From the NCBI RefSeq assembly GCF_002979775.1, contig NZ_PCPR01000003.1, positions 248,001-312,000 of the forward strand: a stretch of DNA of 64,000 nucleotides, given 5' to 3'. Under the pieces are notes generated by a model, which searched no databases, was not told the origin of the DNA, and saw nothing but the letters and a program-made list of their open reading frames with translations. Each line of letters opens with the position of its first letter. Positions within the stretch are counted from its first letter, which is position 1. A program made the position numbers and the translations under genes. This document shows positions 26,847 to 36,269 of this stretch, piece by piece. Source of the stretch: Arthrobacter sp. MYb23 (GTDB lineage: Bacteria > Actinomycetota > Actinomycetes > Actinomycetales > Micrococcaceae).

Positions 26847-27968
26847 TTAGGAGTGGGAGGTGAGGGCGAACCGGGGGTGCGGTTCATCGATGCCGAGGGC
26901 GATGTCACTGATCATGTCGCCCAACACAGGCGCGAATTTGGCGCCCATGCCGGAACAGGGTGAGGCGATGGTGATCGCCCCTCGCCGGTCCATGAGGAAA
27001 TCTTCGGTGCGGGTCCTGGTGTAGAGGCAGGTGTCTTCGCGGAGGGGCTGGTTTTCCAGGCCGGGCATCCAGTTCTCCACGAATTCCTGGATGAGATCGC
27101 GCGTGTGCGCGTTGGGAACCCTGGAGCGGGTGGAGGGTGTGGTCGAGGCCCCGGGGTCATGCCGTCCGATTTTCACTGCCTGGCGGTCGCCGGCATCGCT
27201 GCCGGACGCCAGTCCAAAGAACTGCGTGTCGTGTTTGCACACCAGCACCGGCCATGTCTTTCCCTCGTGGGTTCTGCCGAAGTGGAAGACATTCTGCTCT
27301 GTCACGGTGAGGTCTGGGGGAGCAACATCCGGAAGAACCTGCGGCAGCAGTTCAGGAAGCCACGCACCAGCCGCCAAGACGGCCTGCCGTGCACTGAATG
27401 TCCCGTTTGGAGTGGTCACGATCACCCCACTTCCACGGCGTTCCAGTGCTTCCACCGGTATTCCGATGCGCAGCTCCGCTCCGTCCTTTTCGGCGACGGC
27501 CAGGGCCGCCCGGATGGACGCTTCCGGGTCCAAATAGCCGGCGTCCGGGTGGTACAGGGCATCGGTGGGAAATCGCATCCCGGGGAACCGCTCGGCTGCC
27601 TCTTCAGGGCTAAGCAGTTCCGACGGCGTTCCGCTGGCCTGGACGGTTTCGAACAGCTCGCCGACGTGGCGGTCTTTTCCGTAGTCCAGGCCCCCGGTGG
27701 TGGTCAGCAGTGTCGTTCCGGATTCAGATTCCAGGTCCCGCCACTGGTCGAGTGCCCGGGCGGCCATGCCGGCATAGAGCGGATCGGCGTACGCGCGACG
27801 GAAGATCCGGGATGACCCGTGGGAGCTGCCGTCGTTGTGGCCGAGCGGCCGGGCATCCAGCAGTACGACGGAGAGGCCGCGTGCTGCCATGGATCGCGCA
27901 GTGAACGCACCGGTCAGTCCGCCGCCGACGATTACGACGTCACAGGTGGTAGCCATCCCTGAACTCAT
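26847..27968 (-). CDS. FAD-dependent amine oxidoreductase, monomeric sarcosine oxidase-like
   Basis: 373 residues. FAD-binding start DVVIVGGGLTGAFTARSMAA, NDGSSHGSSRIFRRAYAD (equivalent of the sarcosine-oxidase SHHGDTRIIRHAY region), and the cysteine in DTCLYTRTRTEDFLMD, at the position of Cys315, to which FAD is covalently bound in monomeric sarcosine oxidase. This is followed by ASPCSGMGAKFAPVLGD. The expected reaction is oxidation of an N-methyl or secondary amino acid to an imine plus hydrogen peroxide. It overlaps the hyuB stop by 4 bp. No catalase is nearby. Confidence 0.87.
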   Translation of the reverse strand: MSSGMATTCDVVIVGGGLTGAFTARSMAARGLSVVLLDARPLGHNDGSSHGSSRIFRRAYADPLYAGMAARALDQWRDLESESGTTLLTTTGGLDYGKDRHVGELFETVQASGTPSELLSPEEAAERFPGMRFPTDALYHPDAGYLDPEASIRAALAVAEKDGAELRIGIPVEALERRGSGVIVTTPNGTFSARQAVLAAGAWLPELLPQVLPDVAPPDLTVTEQNVFHFGRTHEGKTWPVLVCKHDTQFFGLASGSDAGDRQAVKIGRHDPGASTTPSTRSRVPNAHTRDLIQEFVENWMPGLENQPLREDTCLYTRTRTEDFLMDRRGAITIASPCSGMGAKFAPVLGDMISDIALGIDEPHPRFALTSHS

Positions 27969-29593
27969 TTTCCGGTGGTTTCCTTGTAGGCTGAGCCGTA
28001 CCCGCCGCCGCCTGCTGTTTGGATGCCGAGGCTTGCTCCCTCCGTCAGTGCTACCTGACCCATGGACGGCAGCTCACGTTGTCCTGACTGGTTTGTGGTC
28101 CAGCTGTGCGAAGGGGCGCCGTCTTGACCGCCGTGCAGCCCCCAGGGCTGGGTGGTGGTCCGGCTGGTGGCGATGACTGCGATGGCAGTGCCCCGCGTTA
28201 AGGTGAGCTCGCGGATCATGCCGTTGCCGCCACTGTGCTGTCCTTCCCCGCCGGTGCCTCGTGCTATTGCATAATGTTCGACGCGGAGCGGGTATTCGCG
28301 CTCAATGACTTCGCAGGGGGTGTTTCGCGTGTTGGTCATGTGCGTGTGTGTGGCGTCTGCCCCGGACATTGAGGCGGTGGCACCCTGGCCGCCGCCGTAG
28401 GTTTCCACGTAGGAGTATGGGATTCCGGTGGCAGGATCGGTCCCACCAATGGTGAGCAGGTTTTGGCTGCCGCAAGAGGCGGCGGGTGCCATGCCCGGAG
28501 AGAGCTTGTCGAAGGCTCCAAAGAGTGCATCGACGATGCGCATGGAGGTTTGGGTGTTGCCGTTGGCAACGGGTGCCGGGAACTCAGCAGACACCACCGA
28601 TCCCGGCCGCGTGATGACGGTAATTGGTCTCATGAGCCCGGCGTTGGAAGGCAAGGTGGGATCGGCGAGGACCTTGACGACGTAGGCGACGCAGGCATCG
28701 CTGATGGCTGAGGAGCAGTTGACGGCACCAGCGACTTGGTCGGCGCTGCCGGTGAGGTCCACGGTGAGTTCGTCACCGCGTTTGATCACCTTGACGGCAA
28801 TAGGAATCCGTTGCTCGGTGGCCCCATTGTGTTCGAGGTAGTCGGTGAACTCGCCTTCGCCGTCCGGGAGGGCGGCGATGGCCGAACGGGTGCGGCGTTC
28901 GGAGTAGTCCACCAATGCTTCGCAGGCTGTATGGAAGTACTCGATGCCGCGTTCCTCGATGACTTCGAGGACGCGCCGGACGCCGATCATGTTGGCTGAG
29001 ACTTGGGCCATGAGGTCACCGCGGGTTTTGTCCGGGGTGCGGATGTTCGTCAGCAGAAGTGCCACGAGGTCCTTGGCGAGTTCACCAGCGTTGTAGAGGC
29101 GCAATGGGGGGATCCTGATGCCCTCTTGGAAGATTTCTGTGGCATGCGTTGCCATCGAGCCAGGCGTGATGCCTCCGATGTCGACGTGGTGTGCCATGTT
29201 GGCGACCACGGCAACGATCTCTTCACCGACGAAAACGGGGGTGATGATGCAGGTATCGGGCAGGTGCGAGCCCCCGATGTAGGGGTTGTTGGTGATCAAC
29301 ACATCACCTGGCTGCAGCTTCTCCCGCCCGATTTCGTCAAGTGCGCGGCGAACAAGAGTAGGCATCAATCCCAGATGGAGTGGGATGTGTTCGGCCTGGG
29401 CAATCAGTTCGCCGCTTGGCCGGTAAACGCCGGCAGAACAGTCCCGCCGGTCCTTAATGTTCGGAGAATACGAGGTGCGGATCAGCGTGGTGCCTATTTC
29501 TTCGGCAATTGACTCCATCCGGTTCCGGGCAATCTCCAGATCAACAGGGTCCAGGGCGACAGGATTTGCGGGCGTGGTGGTTGTAAGCGTCAT
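27965..29593 (-). CDS. hyuB: Hydantoinase/oxoprolinase/carboxylase family subunit B
   Basis: 542 residues, full length for HyuB. ARNRMESIAEEIGTTLIRTS, FSP-type SPNIKDRRDCSAGVY, GDVLITNNPYIGGSHLPD and VVANMAHHVDIGG are the conserved N-terminal blocks. GGGQGATASMSGADATHTHM and the glycine-rich end (GVYGSAY-like, GGGGYGSAY) follow. With HyuA it forms an ATP-dependent enzyme opening hydantoins, 5-oxoproline or lactams, or a related carboxylase. The ATG overlaps the hyuA stop (TGATG), which indicates translational coupling and a fixed ratio. Substrate assignment within the family is uncertain. Confidence 0.93.
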   Translation of the reverse strand: MTLTTTTPANPVALDPVDLEIARNRMESIAEEIGTTLIRTSYSPNIKDRRDCSAGVYRPSGELIAQAEHIPLHLGLMPTLVRRALDEIGREKLQPGDVLITNNPYIGGSHLPDTCIITPVFVGEEIVAVVANMAHHVDIGGITPGSMATHATEIFQEGIRIPPLRLYNAGELAKDLVALLLTNIRTPDKTRGDLMAQVSANMIGVRRVLEVIEERGIEYFHTACEALVDYSERRTRSAIAALPDGEGEFTDYLEHNGATEQRIPIAVKVIKRGDELTVDLTGSADQVAGAVNCSSAISDACVAYVVKVLADPTLPSNAGLMRPITVITRPGSVVSAEFPAPVANGNTQTSMRIVDALFGAFDKLSPGMAPAASCGSQNLLTIGGTDPATGIPYSYVETYGGGQGATASMSGADATHTHMTNTRNTPCEVIEREYPLRVEHYAIARGTGGEGQHSGGNGMIRELTLTRGTAIAVIATSRTTTQPWGLHGGQDGAPSHSWTTNQSGQRELPSMGQVALTEGASLGIQTAGGGGYGSAYKETTGK

Positions 29594-31665
29594 CAGTTGT
29601 CCTTGGGGGCGATGTAGAGGAATCCGGAGCCATCGATCCAGCAGGTCTGGTCGGGTGCGACCACAACGGTCGAGTCAAGCTGCTCCGCGACGAGGGGTCC
29701 GGGGATGCGCGGTCCGGCCGGGAGCGCTTCGCGAAGGTAGATCGGCGTATCATGCCAGGAACCCTCGAAATAGACTGGACGGGTGGATAGCGGCACGGGA
29801 AGCTCGTCGGGGCGATCCATTACCGCCTCGCTCGTGGCCGGGACCGGGATAGTGGCGACACAGCGGGCGGCGACGATTTCGAGCCGGGCATCGGGATCAT
29901 CGAAGCCGTAGCGTTCACGGTGCGCGAAGTCGAACGCCTCCCGAAGGAACGCCGGGTCTGAGTTCCATGGGACGGTGAGCTCATAGCTTTGGCCCAGATA
30001 CCGCAGGTCAACCAGACGCTCGATCTGAGTGTCCGTTCCCGATTCACTGCTCTCCACGGCGATGAATTTCTCGGCACGTTCGGTGAGTTCATCCAAGGCG
30101 GTTTGGATTTGCTCGGTATCCGTTGCGTCCGTGGTGGCCACCGATGCGACGAAGTCGCTGCGGATCGGTGCGTCCAGCATGCCGATGGCAGAGGCAACGC
30201 CAGGATGAGGCGGGATCACTGCCGATCGAAGACCCAGTTCACGTACCAAGTCAGATGCGTGAAGAGGTCCGGCACCGCCAAATGCCATCAGCGTGCAATC
30301 GCGAATGTCGATGCCGCGTTCGACGCTGACTTTGCGGACGCCGCGGGCCATGGTCGCCGTGATCACGCGCAGTACCCCTTCAGCTGTCTTCTCTTCGTCC
30401 ATGCCCAGCTCTGCAGAGAATTCCTGCAGCCGGGTACGGGCAGACGGGGCGTCAAGGGTCAGCCGACCGCCGAGCAGTGACTCGCCGAGGCGACCAAGGA
30501 GCAAGTGCGCATCGGTAACCGTGATGTCCTGACCGCCACGGCCGTAGCAGATGGGGCCGGGCGTAGCGCCGGCGCTCTGCGGTCCCACGCGAAGGCCGCC
30601 GCCGCTGTCTTGCCAGGCAATGGATCCGCCGCCTGCACCGATGGTGTGCACGTCAACGGTGGGCATCCGCAGCGGGTATCCTTCGATCTCGCTGGCGGTC
30701 ATTTCGTCTGGCTGGCCTGCGCGGATCAGGGCGATGTCGGTGCTGGTGCCGCCAATATCAAAGCTGACAACCTTGTCCAGACCAAGCTGCCCTGCCCAGC
30801 GCGCCGCTCCGATGACACCGCCGGCAAGGCCCGACAGCAGAGTGCGGACGCTTTGCTCGCGTGCGGTTTTACCGCTGATCAGTCCACCATTGGACTGCAT
30901 CACCCACAGTTTCGCGGGGACGGCGAGTTCAGCCAGACGATCCTCGAGCCGCTGCAGGTAGGAGGCGACTTTCGGCTGAACGTACCCGTTCAGGACGGCA
31001 GTGCTCGTCCTTTCGAACTCACGCATTTCAGCAGAGACCTCGGTGGCGGAGACGATGGCGGGCGCTGCTCCGGCTTCAAGGAGCAATTCAACCACCCGGC
31101 GTTCGTGCTTGGGGTTGATGTAGGCATTGAGGAAAGAGACGACAACAACGTCGACTGACTGGGCCGCGACTTGGGCACCGAGGGCGCGGACCGCGTCCTC
31201 GTCGAGTTCGCGCACCTCGCTGCCGTCCGCTGCGGTCCGCTCGGTGACCTCCCACGTGAGTTCAGCCGGGGCGAGAGGCTCCGGTCGGCGTGAGTCGGCC
31301 GAGTACAGGTGGGGTCGTGACTGGTATCCGATAGCGAGGAGGTCCCTGAAGCCTTTTGTGGTAACCAGACCCACTCTTCCGCCGGTCCGGGTGATAAGCG
31401 CGTTGGTGGCCACGGTCGTGCCATGAACGAACCGCTCCACGGAAGCCGGATTCTCAGACAGCTCCTGCAGCGCCCCGACGACACCTTCGATGACTGCCTC
31501 ATCCGGTGAGCTGGGCGAAGAGGAAACCTTCCAGATGAAAAGAGACCCATCGGGCTTGGCCACAGCAATGTCTGTGAATGTCCCCCCGGTGTCAACTGCT
31601 ATCCGGAGACCACTCGTTCCGGGTGTCGAGCCGCTAACCGGGCCCGATTCTGGCTGCATGTCCAT
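29593..31665 (-). CDS. hyuA: Hydantoinase/oxoprolinase family subunit A (ATP-dependent)
   Basis: 690 residues from the ATG at 31665, with GGAG upstream; a longer frame runs back through the promoter and operator and is rejected. The N-terminal Hydant_A_N nucleotide-binding block LRIAVDTGGTFTDIAV is followed by FVHGTTVATNALITRTGGRV, FDIGGTSTDIALI (phosphate-binding) and MAFGGAGPLHASDLV. This is the ATP-using subunit of N-methylhydantoinase, 5-oxoprolinase, caprolactamase and acetophenone-carboxylase type enzymes. It is first in the leftward operon, under the GntR-site-bearing promoter at 31.7 kb. The downstream sarcosine-oxidase-like gene makes an N-methylated or secondary amine product plausible. 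Confidence 0.93.
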   Translation of the reverse strand: MDMQPESGPVSGSTPGTSGLRIAVDTGGTFTDIAVAKPDGSLFIWKVSSSPSSPDEAVIEGVVGALQELSENPASVERFVHGTTVATNALITRTGGRVGLVTTKGFRDLLAIGYQSRPHLYSADSRRPEPLAPAELTWEVTERTAADGSEVRELDEDAVRALGAQVAAQSVDVVVVSFLNAYINPKHERRVVELLLEAGAAPAIVSATEVSAEMREFERTSTAVLNGYVQPKVASYLQRLEDRLAELAVPAKLWVMQSNGGLISGKTAREQSVRTLLSGLAGGVIGAARWAGQLGLDKVVSFDIGGTSTDIALIRAGQPDEMTASEIEGYPLRMPTVDVHTIGAGGGSIAWQDSGGGLRVGPQSAGATPGPICYGRGGQDITVTDAHLLLGRLGESLLGGRLTLDAPSARTRLQEFSAELGMDEEKTAEGVLRVITATMARGVRKVSVERGIDIRDCTLMAFGGAGPLHASDLVRELGLRSAVIPPHPGVASAIGMLDAPIRSDFVASVATTDATDTEQIQTALDELTERAEKFIAVESSESGTDTQIERLVDLRYLGQSYELTVPWNSDPAFLREAFDFAHRERYGFDDPDARLEIVAARCVATIPVPATSEAVMDRPDELPVPLSTRPVYFEGSWHDTPIYLREALPAGPRIPGPLVAEQLDSTVVVAPDQTCWIDGSGFLYIAPKDN

Positions 31666-31702
31666 GTGTTTTCTCCGTGGCGTTGTGATGCGTGACACGT
31701 CA

Positions 31703-31738
31703 ATACTCGCCCGCAGCACTAAAAGTGTCAACACTTTT
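31703..31738 (-). promoter_or_regulatory. hyuA promoter with overlapping operator
   Basis: Leftward promoter: -35 TTGACA at 31731-31726 (perfect consensus), 17-bp spacer, -10 GAGTAT at 31708-31703. The dyad AAAAGTGT-CA-ACACTTTT at 31721-31738 covers the -35 box, so a bound protein would block RNA polymerase. Its core AAGTGTCAACACTT recurs at 31785. Confidence 0.75.
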
Positions 31739-31769
31739 TTTATATCTGCTAACAATTTTTCCGTTTTGA

Positions 31770-31803
31770 TTGCACCTGGACTCCAAGTGCTTACACTTTG
31801 GGT
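31770..31803 (+). promoter_or_regulatory. GntR gene promoter with operator; leaderless mRNA predicted
   Basis: TTGCAC at 31770-31775, 16-bp spacer, TACACT at 31792-31797. The ATG at 31804 begins 7 nt after the -10 box, so transcription should start at or next to the start codon, and no ribosome-binding site is present. The operator copy AAGTGCTTACACTT (31785-31798) covers the -10 box, which suggests autorepression. Confidence 0.7.
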
Positions 31804-32496
31804 ATGGCGATAAGTTTGGAAGAGGGCACAACCTCCCGCGCACAGCCTTTGCGGGAGCGGGTCATAGCCGACATCCGCGAGATGATTCTTAGCGGACGCG
31901 TTGGACAGGGAACCGTCCTACCGGAGACGGATCTAGCCGAGCAGCTGGGGGTAAGCCGTGGTCCAGTCCGCGATGCGTTGGCTGCGCTTCAACGCGAGGG
32001 CCTAGTGACATTGCGTCCCAACCGGCGCGCCCGCGTTGTCTCCCTCGGCTTGCGCGATGTGGAGGAAATCTACAGTCTGCGTGGCCAGTTAGAGCGGCTC
32101 GCGGTACAAAGGGCTGCGCTGAATGTCACCGACATTGATCTGGCTGCCATGCGCAAGATCCTAAACCGAATGGACAGTGCCCTTGAGCGTCAAGACCTCA
32201 TTGAACTAAGCCAGCTCGACACAGGATTTCATGATCGCATCTACGAAGCATCCAGGCATGACCGTCTATACAGATCCTGGGCGGACCTACGCTCCCAAGT
32301 AACCTTGTTCCTCATATCCCGCAACACCACTGCGGTCACTAGCAGGGACGTCGTTGTAGGCGAGCATGAGGCACTCTTGGAAGCGTTGACCGCCAGGGAT
32401 ACAGCCCTTTTGGTTCGTCTGATGGACGACCATCTCCTGGGCGCATATGAGCGGCTCCGCGATGCAATGATCCTCGCATCGCCGAACGGCATCTAG
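31804..32496 (+). CDS. GntR-family regulator, FadR/FCD subfamily
   Basis: 230 residues from the ATG at 31804. The winged helix at about 20-85 (LRERVIADIREMILSGRVGQ, LAEQLGVSRGPVRDALAALQ, EGLVTLRPNRRARVVSL) is followed by an all-helical FCD ligand domain with metal-binding histidines in FHDRIYEAS, GEHEALLEAL and MDDHLLGAYERL. It is divergent from hyuA with two matching operators between, so it is very probably the repressor of the hydantoinase operon, released by a substrate or product carboxylate. Confidence 0.92.
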   Translation: MAISLEEGTTSRAQPLRERVIADIREMILSGRVGQGTVLPETDLAEQLGVSRGPVRDALAALQREGLVTLRPNRRARVVSLGLRDVEEIYSLRGQLERLAVQRAALNVTDIDLAAMRKILNRMDSALERQDLIELSQLDTGFHDRIYEASRHDRLYRSWADLRSQVTLFLISRNTTAVTSRDVVVGEHEALLEALTARDTALLVRLMDDHLLGAYERLRDAMILASPNGI

Positions 32497-32768
32497 AACT
32501 GCCCGGCGGGCCTCTGGTTTCCCCATTTCATCAGAGGAATTACACGCGAGCATCAGTTTCGCCTTCCCTGGGGTACCCTATTGGAAAACCCCGGAGGGGT
32601 CTGGGGTAGCTGGTCGGAAATCCAGTCGCTTCCACGAGCTGGTTGGAATTGAATTTGTAGCCTGGGCAATCGCTCATGGTTCAGGAACGGTTGAATGAAA
32701 CAACGGAAGCCACTCCATAGGCTGTGCCGCCGGGCCGTCGGAATGCGGGTCATCGCCTGGTAGTGGCT

Positions 32769-34933
32769 ATGGGTGATTCCATACGAACGAACTGCTTGCC
32801 ACCATTGGAACCATGCCCTCTCGGGAAGTCGTTAGGTGGGTCTGCCGTATCCGGCTCGGCTGGGACGGTCACCCTTGTCGAGGGATCGTCCTTCTGCATC
32901 GGTTCGCAGAACGGGGACATTCATCCTGACATGCCACAGGGCCTTTTCGTTCAGGACACCCGCATCCTCTCGGGGTGGCGACTCACGATTAACGGGCTGA
33001 CAGTTGAACCGCTGGGAGCGGCGATCAAAGAACCGTACAGGGCGCTGTTCGCTGGCCGAGTGTCCCGCCCGGACGCCTATGCGGACAGTCCTTTGATCGT
33101 GGAGCGTCTTTGCGAGGTAGGGGACGGTTTCCAGGAGCAGATCAGCGTTCGCAACTATTCCCTGGCGACAGCCGAATGCGTCATCGCCTTGGACATCGAG
33201 GCGGATTTTGCGACCTCTTCGAGGTGAAAGAGGCACGGATCCAGCGACGATGGGTTGAAACCCGCTTGGTCGAGGGCGATGCGCTCAGCATCCGGGCCCT
33301 CTGGCAGGATGTCAAGAAGGATGTAGTGGTGCGCGCCCCAGGTGCACACATTTCGACTGGGGCGGTGGCATTCCGGGTTTCTGTCCCGCCCCACGGTCAA
33401 TGGAGCAGTATCCTGACCGTGATGCCCGGCATCGAGGCAGCCCACCGGAAAGCGGCGTTCGTCCACTTTGGCGGGGACGGCTTGTCTCCGAGTGACCGGC
33501 GCTGGCAGGAATGCGTAGCCAAGATTCCGATGGTTCAGATGGGAAACCGGTCTATCGAACGGACTCTACGCCGCAGTTACGATGACCTGGGCTCGCTCCG
33601 CATCGAGGACCCCGAGCACCCGGATCGTGTCGTGGTGGCCGCCGGGGCGCCCTGGTTCATGACGCTGTTCGGCAGGGACTCGCTGCTTGCCTCGGAAATG
33701 GCACTGCCGGTGGACCCATCACTGGCCTTGGGCACGCTGCAGACGCTCGCGGACCGTCAGGGCACGGTGGTTGACCCGATGAGCGAGGAGGAGCCGGGCA
33801 AGATCCTGCACGAAGTCAGACTGGATGTTTCAAGTGGGCTGTCGCTGGGCGGCAAATCGGCCTACTACGGTAGCGTCGACGCCACGCCCCTATTCGTACT
33901 GGTGCTCGGATCGGTCAGCCGCTGGGGGTTCGCCAAAGAGACCATCACCGCATTGCTGCCCCACGCCGACCGCGCACTGGACTGGATCCGGGACTACGGG
34001 GACAAGGACGGCGACGGGTTCGTCGAGTATCAGCGCCTCAATCCCAGCGGACTTAGGAACCAAAGTTGGAAGGACTCCTGGGACGGGATCAACTTCGCCG
34101 ACGGTACGCTGGCCGAGCCGCCGATCGCCGCTCTGCGAAGTCCAAGCCTACGTCTACCCCACGCGTACATGGCGCGCGCCTGGATGGCTTATGACGCCGG
34201 CGATGCCGGTTTAGCGGAGAACCTTTCTGGACGGGCCGCGCAACTGAAGAAACGGTTCAACGAGCAGTTTTGGATTCCTGATCGCGGATACTATGCCGTT
34301 GCCCTGGACAAAAACAAGCGCCAGGTTGATGCGTGTGCTTCGAACATGGGCCATTGCCTCTGGCTCGGTCTCGTAGATGAGGACAAAGTACCCCAGGTGG
34401 CCGAACGGCTGATGTCCCCGGAGATGTTCAGCGGCTGGGGCGTGTGGACTTTGGCCAGCGATATGGGTGCCTACAATCCCGCGAGCTACCACAACGGCTC
34501 CGTGTGGCCTCACGACAACGCCATTATTGCCGATGGCCTGCTCCGCTACGGTTTCACGGCCGAGGCACAGCGGATCTCCACCGCCCTGCTGGAGGCTGCC
34601 GAATTCTCCAACGGCCGATTGCCGGAGCTCTTTTGCGGCTTCAGCCGGGACCAGTTCCCCGAACCTGTGCCGTGTCCGACGGCGTGCTCGCCCCAGGCAT
34701 GGGCCGCCACCACACCAATTCGGCTGCTGACGAGCCTGATGCGGTACGACACCCATATATCCCTCGGGGGCCTGTGGATGGACCCGGCACTACCCAATTC
34801 CTACGGTGACCTGCACGTCACCAACGCTCCTCTGGCCGAGGGCAGAATCACCATCGATATAACCAACTCCGTCCCAACCGTTCAAGGACTGCCCAAAACA
34901 TGGAGTTACGCAAGGGGCATAGGCCCTGGATGA
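32769..34933 (+). pseudogene. Glycogen-debranching-type enzyme (GDE_N_bis / amylo-alpha-1,6-glucosidase-like), single frameshift
   Basis: The N-terminal part (GSSFCIGSQNGDIHPDMPQG, FVQDTRILSGWRLTINGL) reads from 32769 to a stop at 33227. The rest continues in the +1 frame from about 33210 (DLFEVKEARIQRR) to 34933, with the toroidal glucosidase domain: GAPWFMTLFGRDSLLASEMA, DWIRDYGDKDGDGFVEYQ, NQSWKDSWD and GSVWPHDNAIIADGL. One missing base near 33211 (ADF[A]DLFEVKE expected) explains the break. Apart from this the gene appears intact and undecayed, so it is either a very recent mutation or a sequence error. It would hydrolyse alpha-glucosidic linkages in oligosaccharides. It stands alone, rightward. 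Confidence 0.85.
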
Positions 34934-35368
34934 CAGAACTCGTGGAGAAAGCGCGTAGTCAGCCACGTCCTTAATTGGGTCCGTCTGAGCTTATGGAGCC
35001 CGCTTCGTCCATCGGGTCCGCAGCCCAGTCGGCACCCGCGGGTGACGTTCCAGCTCGGTCCTGGAGGCCTGCCTTCAACTTCCTTGGCCTCAAAGTGGCT
35101 CAGGAAGGTCGCTCGGCGCTTTGGACATTACTTATCTGACACACACGGACGTGATCCCACTCTGCCCACAAAACCGTCAATGCGCAGGCCGCTGGTGATG
35201 CTTTAGGTTCTCGGTACCCACTGCCGTGATTCACTCCATCCCGGGGACGTCCACTCCTTGAACGACCGCGTCAGTTATCAGTGTCCGCGGTCTGCCGCGG
35301 CTATCCCGAGTGGTCTCCTATACGGCTGCGATCCCAAGATTGAGTGGGCTCAAATTAGGTTGACATTC
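34934..35368. other. No recognisable gene
   Basis: Only short frames, with no protein-like sequence that I recognise. The region leads into the decayed Abi_2 gene and looks like degenerate DNA. Confidence 0.5.
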
Positions 35369-35790
35369 TCAAACAGGGAGCGTTCCGGCATGCTTTGCTG
35401 AAGTCTTCCTTCGAATCAGCGAGGCGCCCTGAGCCGCTCGTGGTCCCAGAAGCGCTGGCTTTAGGTGCGCGCATTCATCGATCATTCCGAAGGCATGCCC
35501 GAGAAGAGCTCGCAAAGCCAGCTCTATCGGAGTGAGAGCGGCGACGGTTCCTGTTCGTAGGTTCGCATCGAAGCTGTAAAGACGGACGATATCGGCGAAT
35601 TAAGTTCCGGCTGAAAAGGCATCCTCACGGTCCGAGGTTCCCGGGCGTCTGAATGAATACCAGTACCCGCTCAGGCGGTAGTAGTTGATGTGCTGCAGCT
35701 GCCTAATAGCAGCTTTACGGACGCGGGCAACTGACCTCCGCTTAGAGAAAGTGAAGACCGGCCCTGGACCTACCGAAGTAGGCGGAACCG
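35369..35790 (-). pseudogene. Abi_2-family (AbiD/AbiF-like) abortive infection protein, inactivated
   Basis: The leftward frame contains the family hallmark LQHINYYRLSGYWYSFRRPG near 35660-35720, then FSAGT followed by an in-frame TAA at about 35602. It continues in the same frame with FADIVRLYSFDANLR, then VAALTPIELALRALLGHAFG and ECAHLKPALLGP before a TGA at 35369. This matches the second block of Abi_2 proteins, so one nonsense codon splits a related stretch. The N-terminus is not convincing and the C-terminal half is missing. Abi_2 proteins stop phage spread by killing or arresting infected cells. Confidence 0.75.
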
Positions 35791-36269
35791 GTCTTAGTGC
35801 TTCGACTGTATCCGATTTTAGTATGCAGCTCCAGCCGACCGGCAGCCCTGGGCCATCTCGATAGCCAACACGGCAATAACCCATTCCCTTGAAAAGGAGT
35901 CGGACGCCGCTGGGCCCTAATCACTCAGAGCTTGCCTGACCATCCCTGCAGTCCCTACTACGCTCGCTGAGTCAACGCCGATAAGAGCCCACACGTCGCC
36001 CAGTGAAACCAGCGCTACGGCCACCTTAAAGATGCTATTGAAGGCGTCCTAAAGGGCTGAGCGACATCTATTCCGACGGCGGGTCCAAAAGTCATCTCGG
36101 GGGTGTTGCGGAATCGGCGATCAAAATCTGTCCGCCGTCCGGCCTGAATCGGCATGTCTGAGCCTTCGATAAGAAACTCTGTTCCAGTGGCCTCCCGAGG
36201 GGCGGCCGACATCCGGTGATTGACTTTTGCCCGGCGCAGGCCGATTAAGTCTTTTCATGATGTATCACC
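35791..36269. other. No recognisable gene
   Basis: Frames are short and broken on both strands; nothing is identified. The stretch between the Abi_2 remnant and the HAD-like gene is probably decayed. Confidence 0.5.

Noticed and set aside
31666-31755. Longer start for hyuA
   Set aside because: The extension would translate the promoter and operator and lacks a ribosome site; the ATG at 31665 has GGAG upstream and begins the conserved domain.
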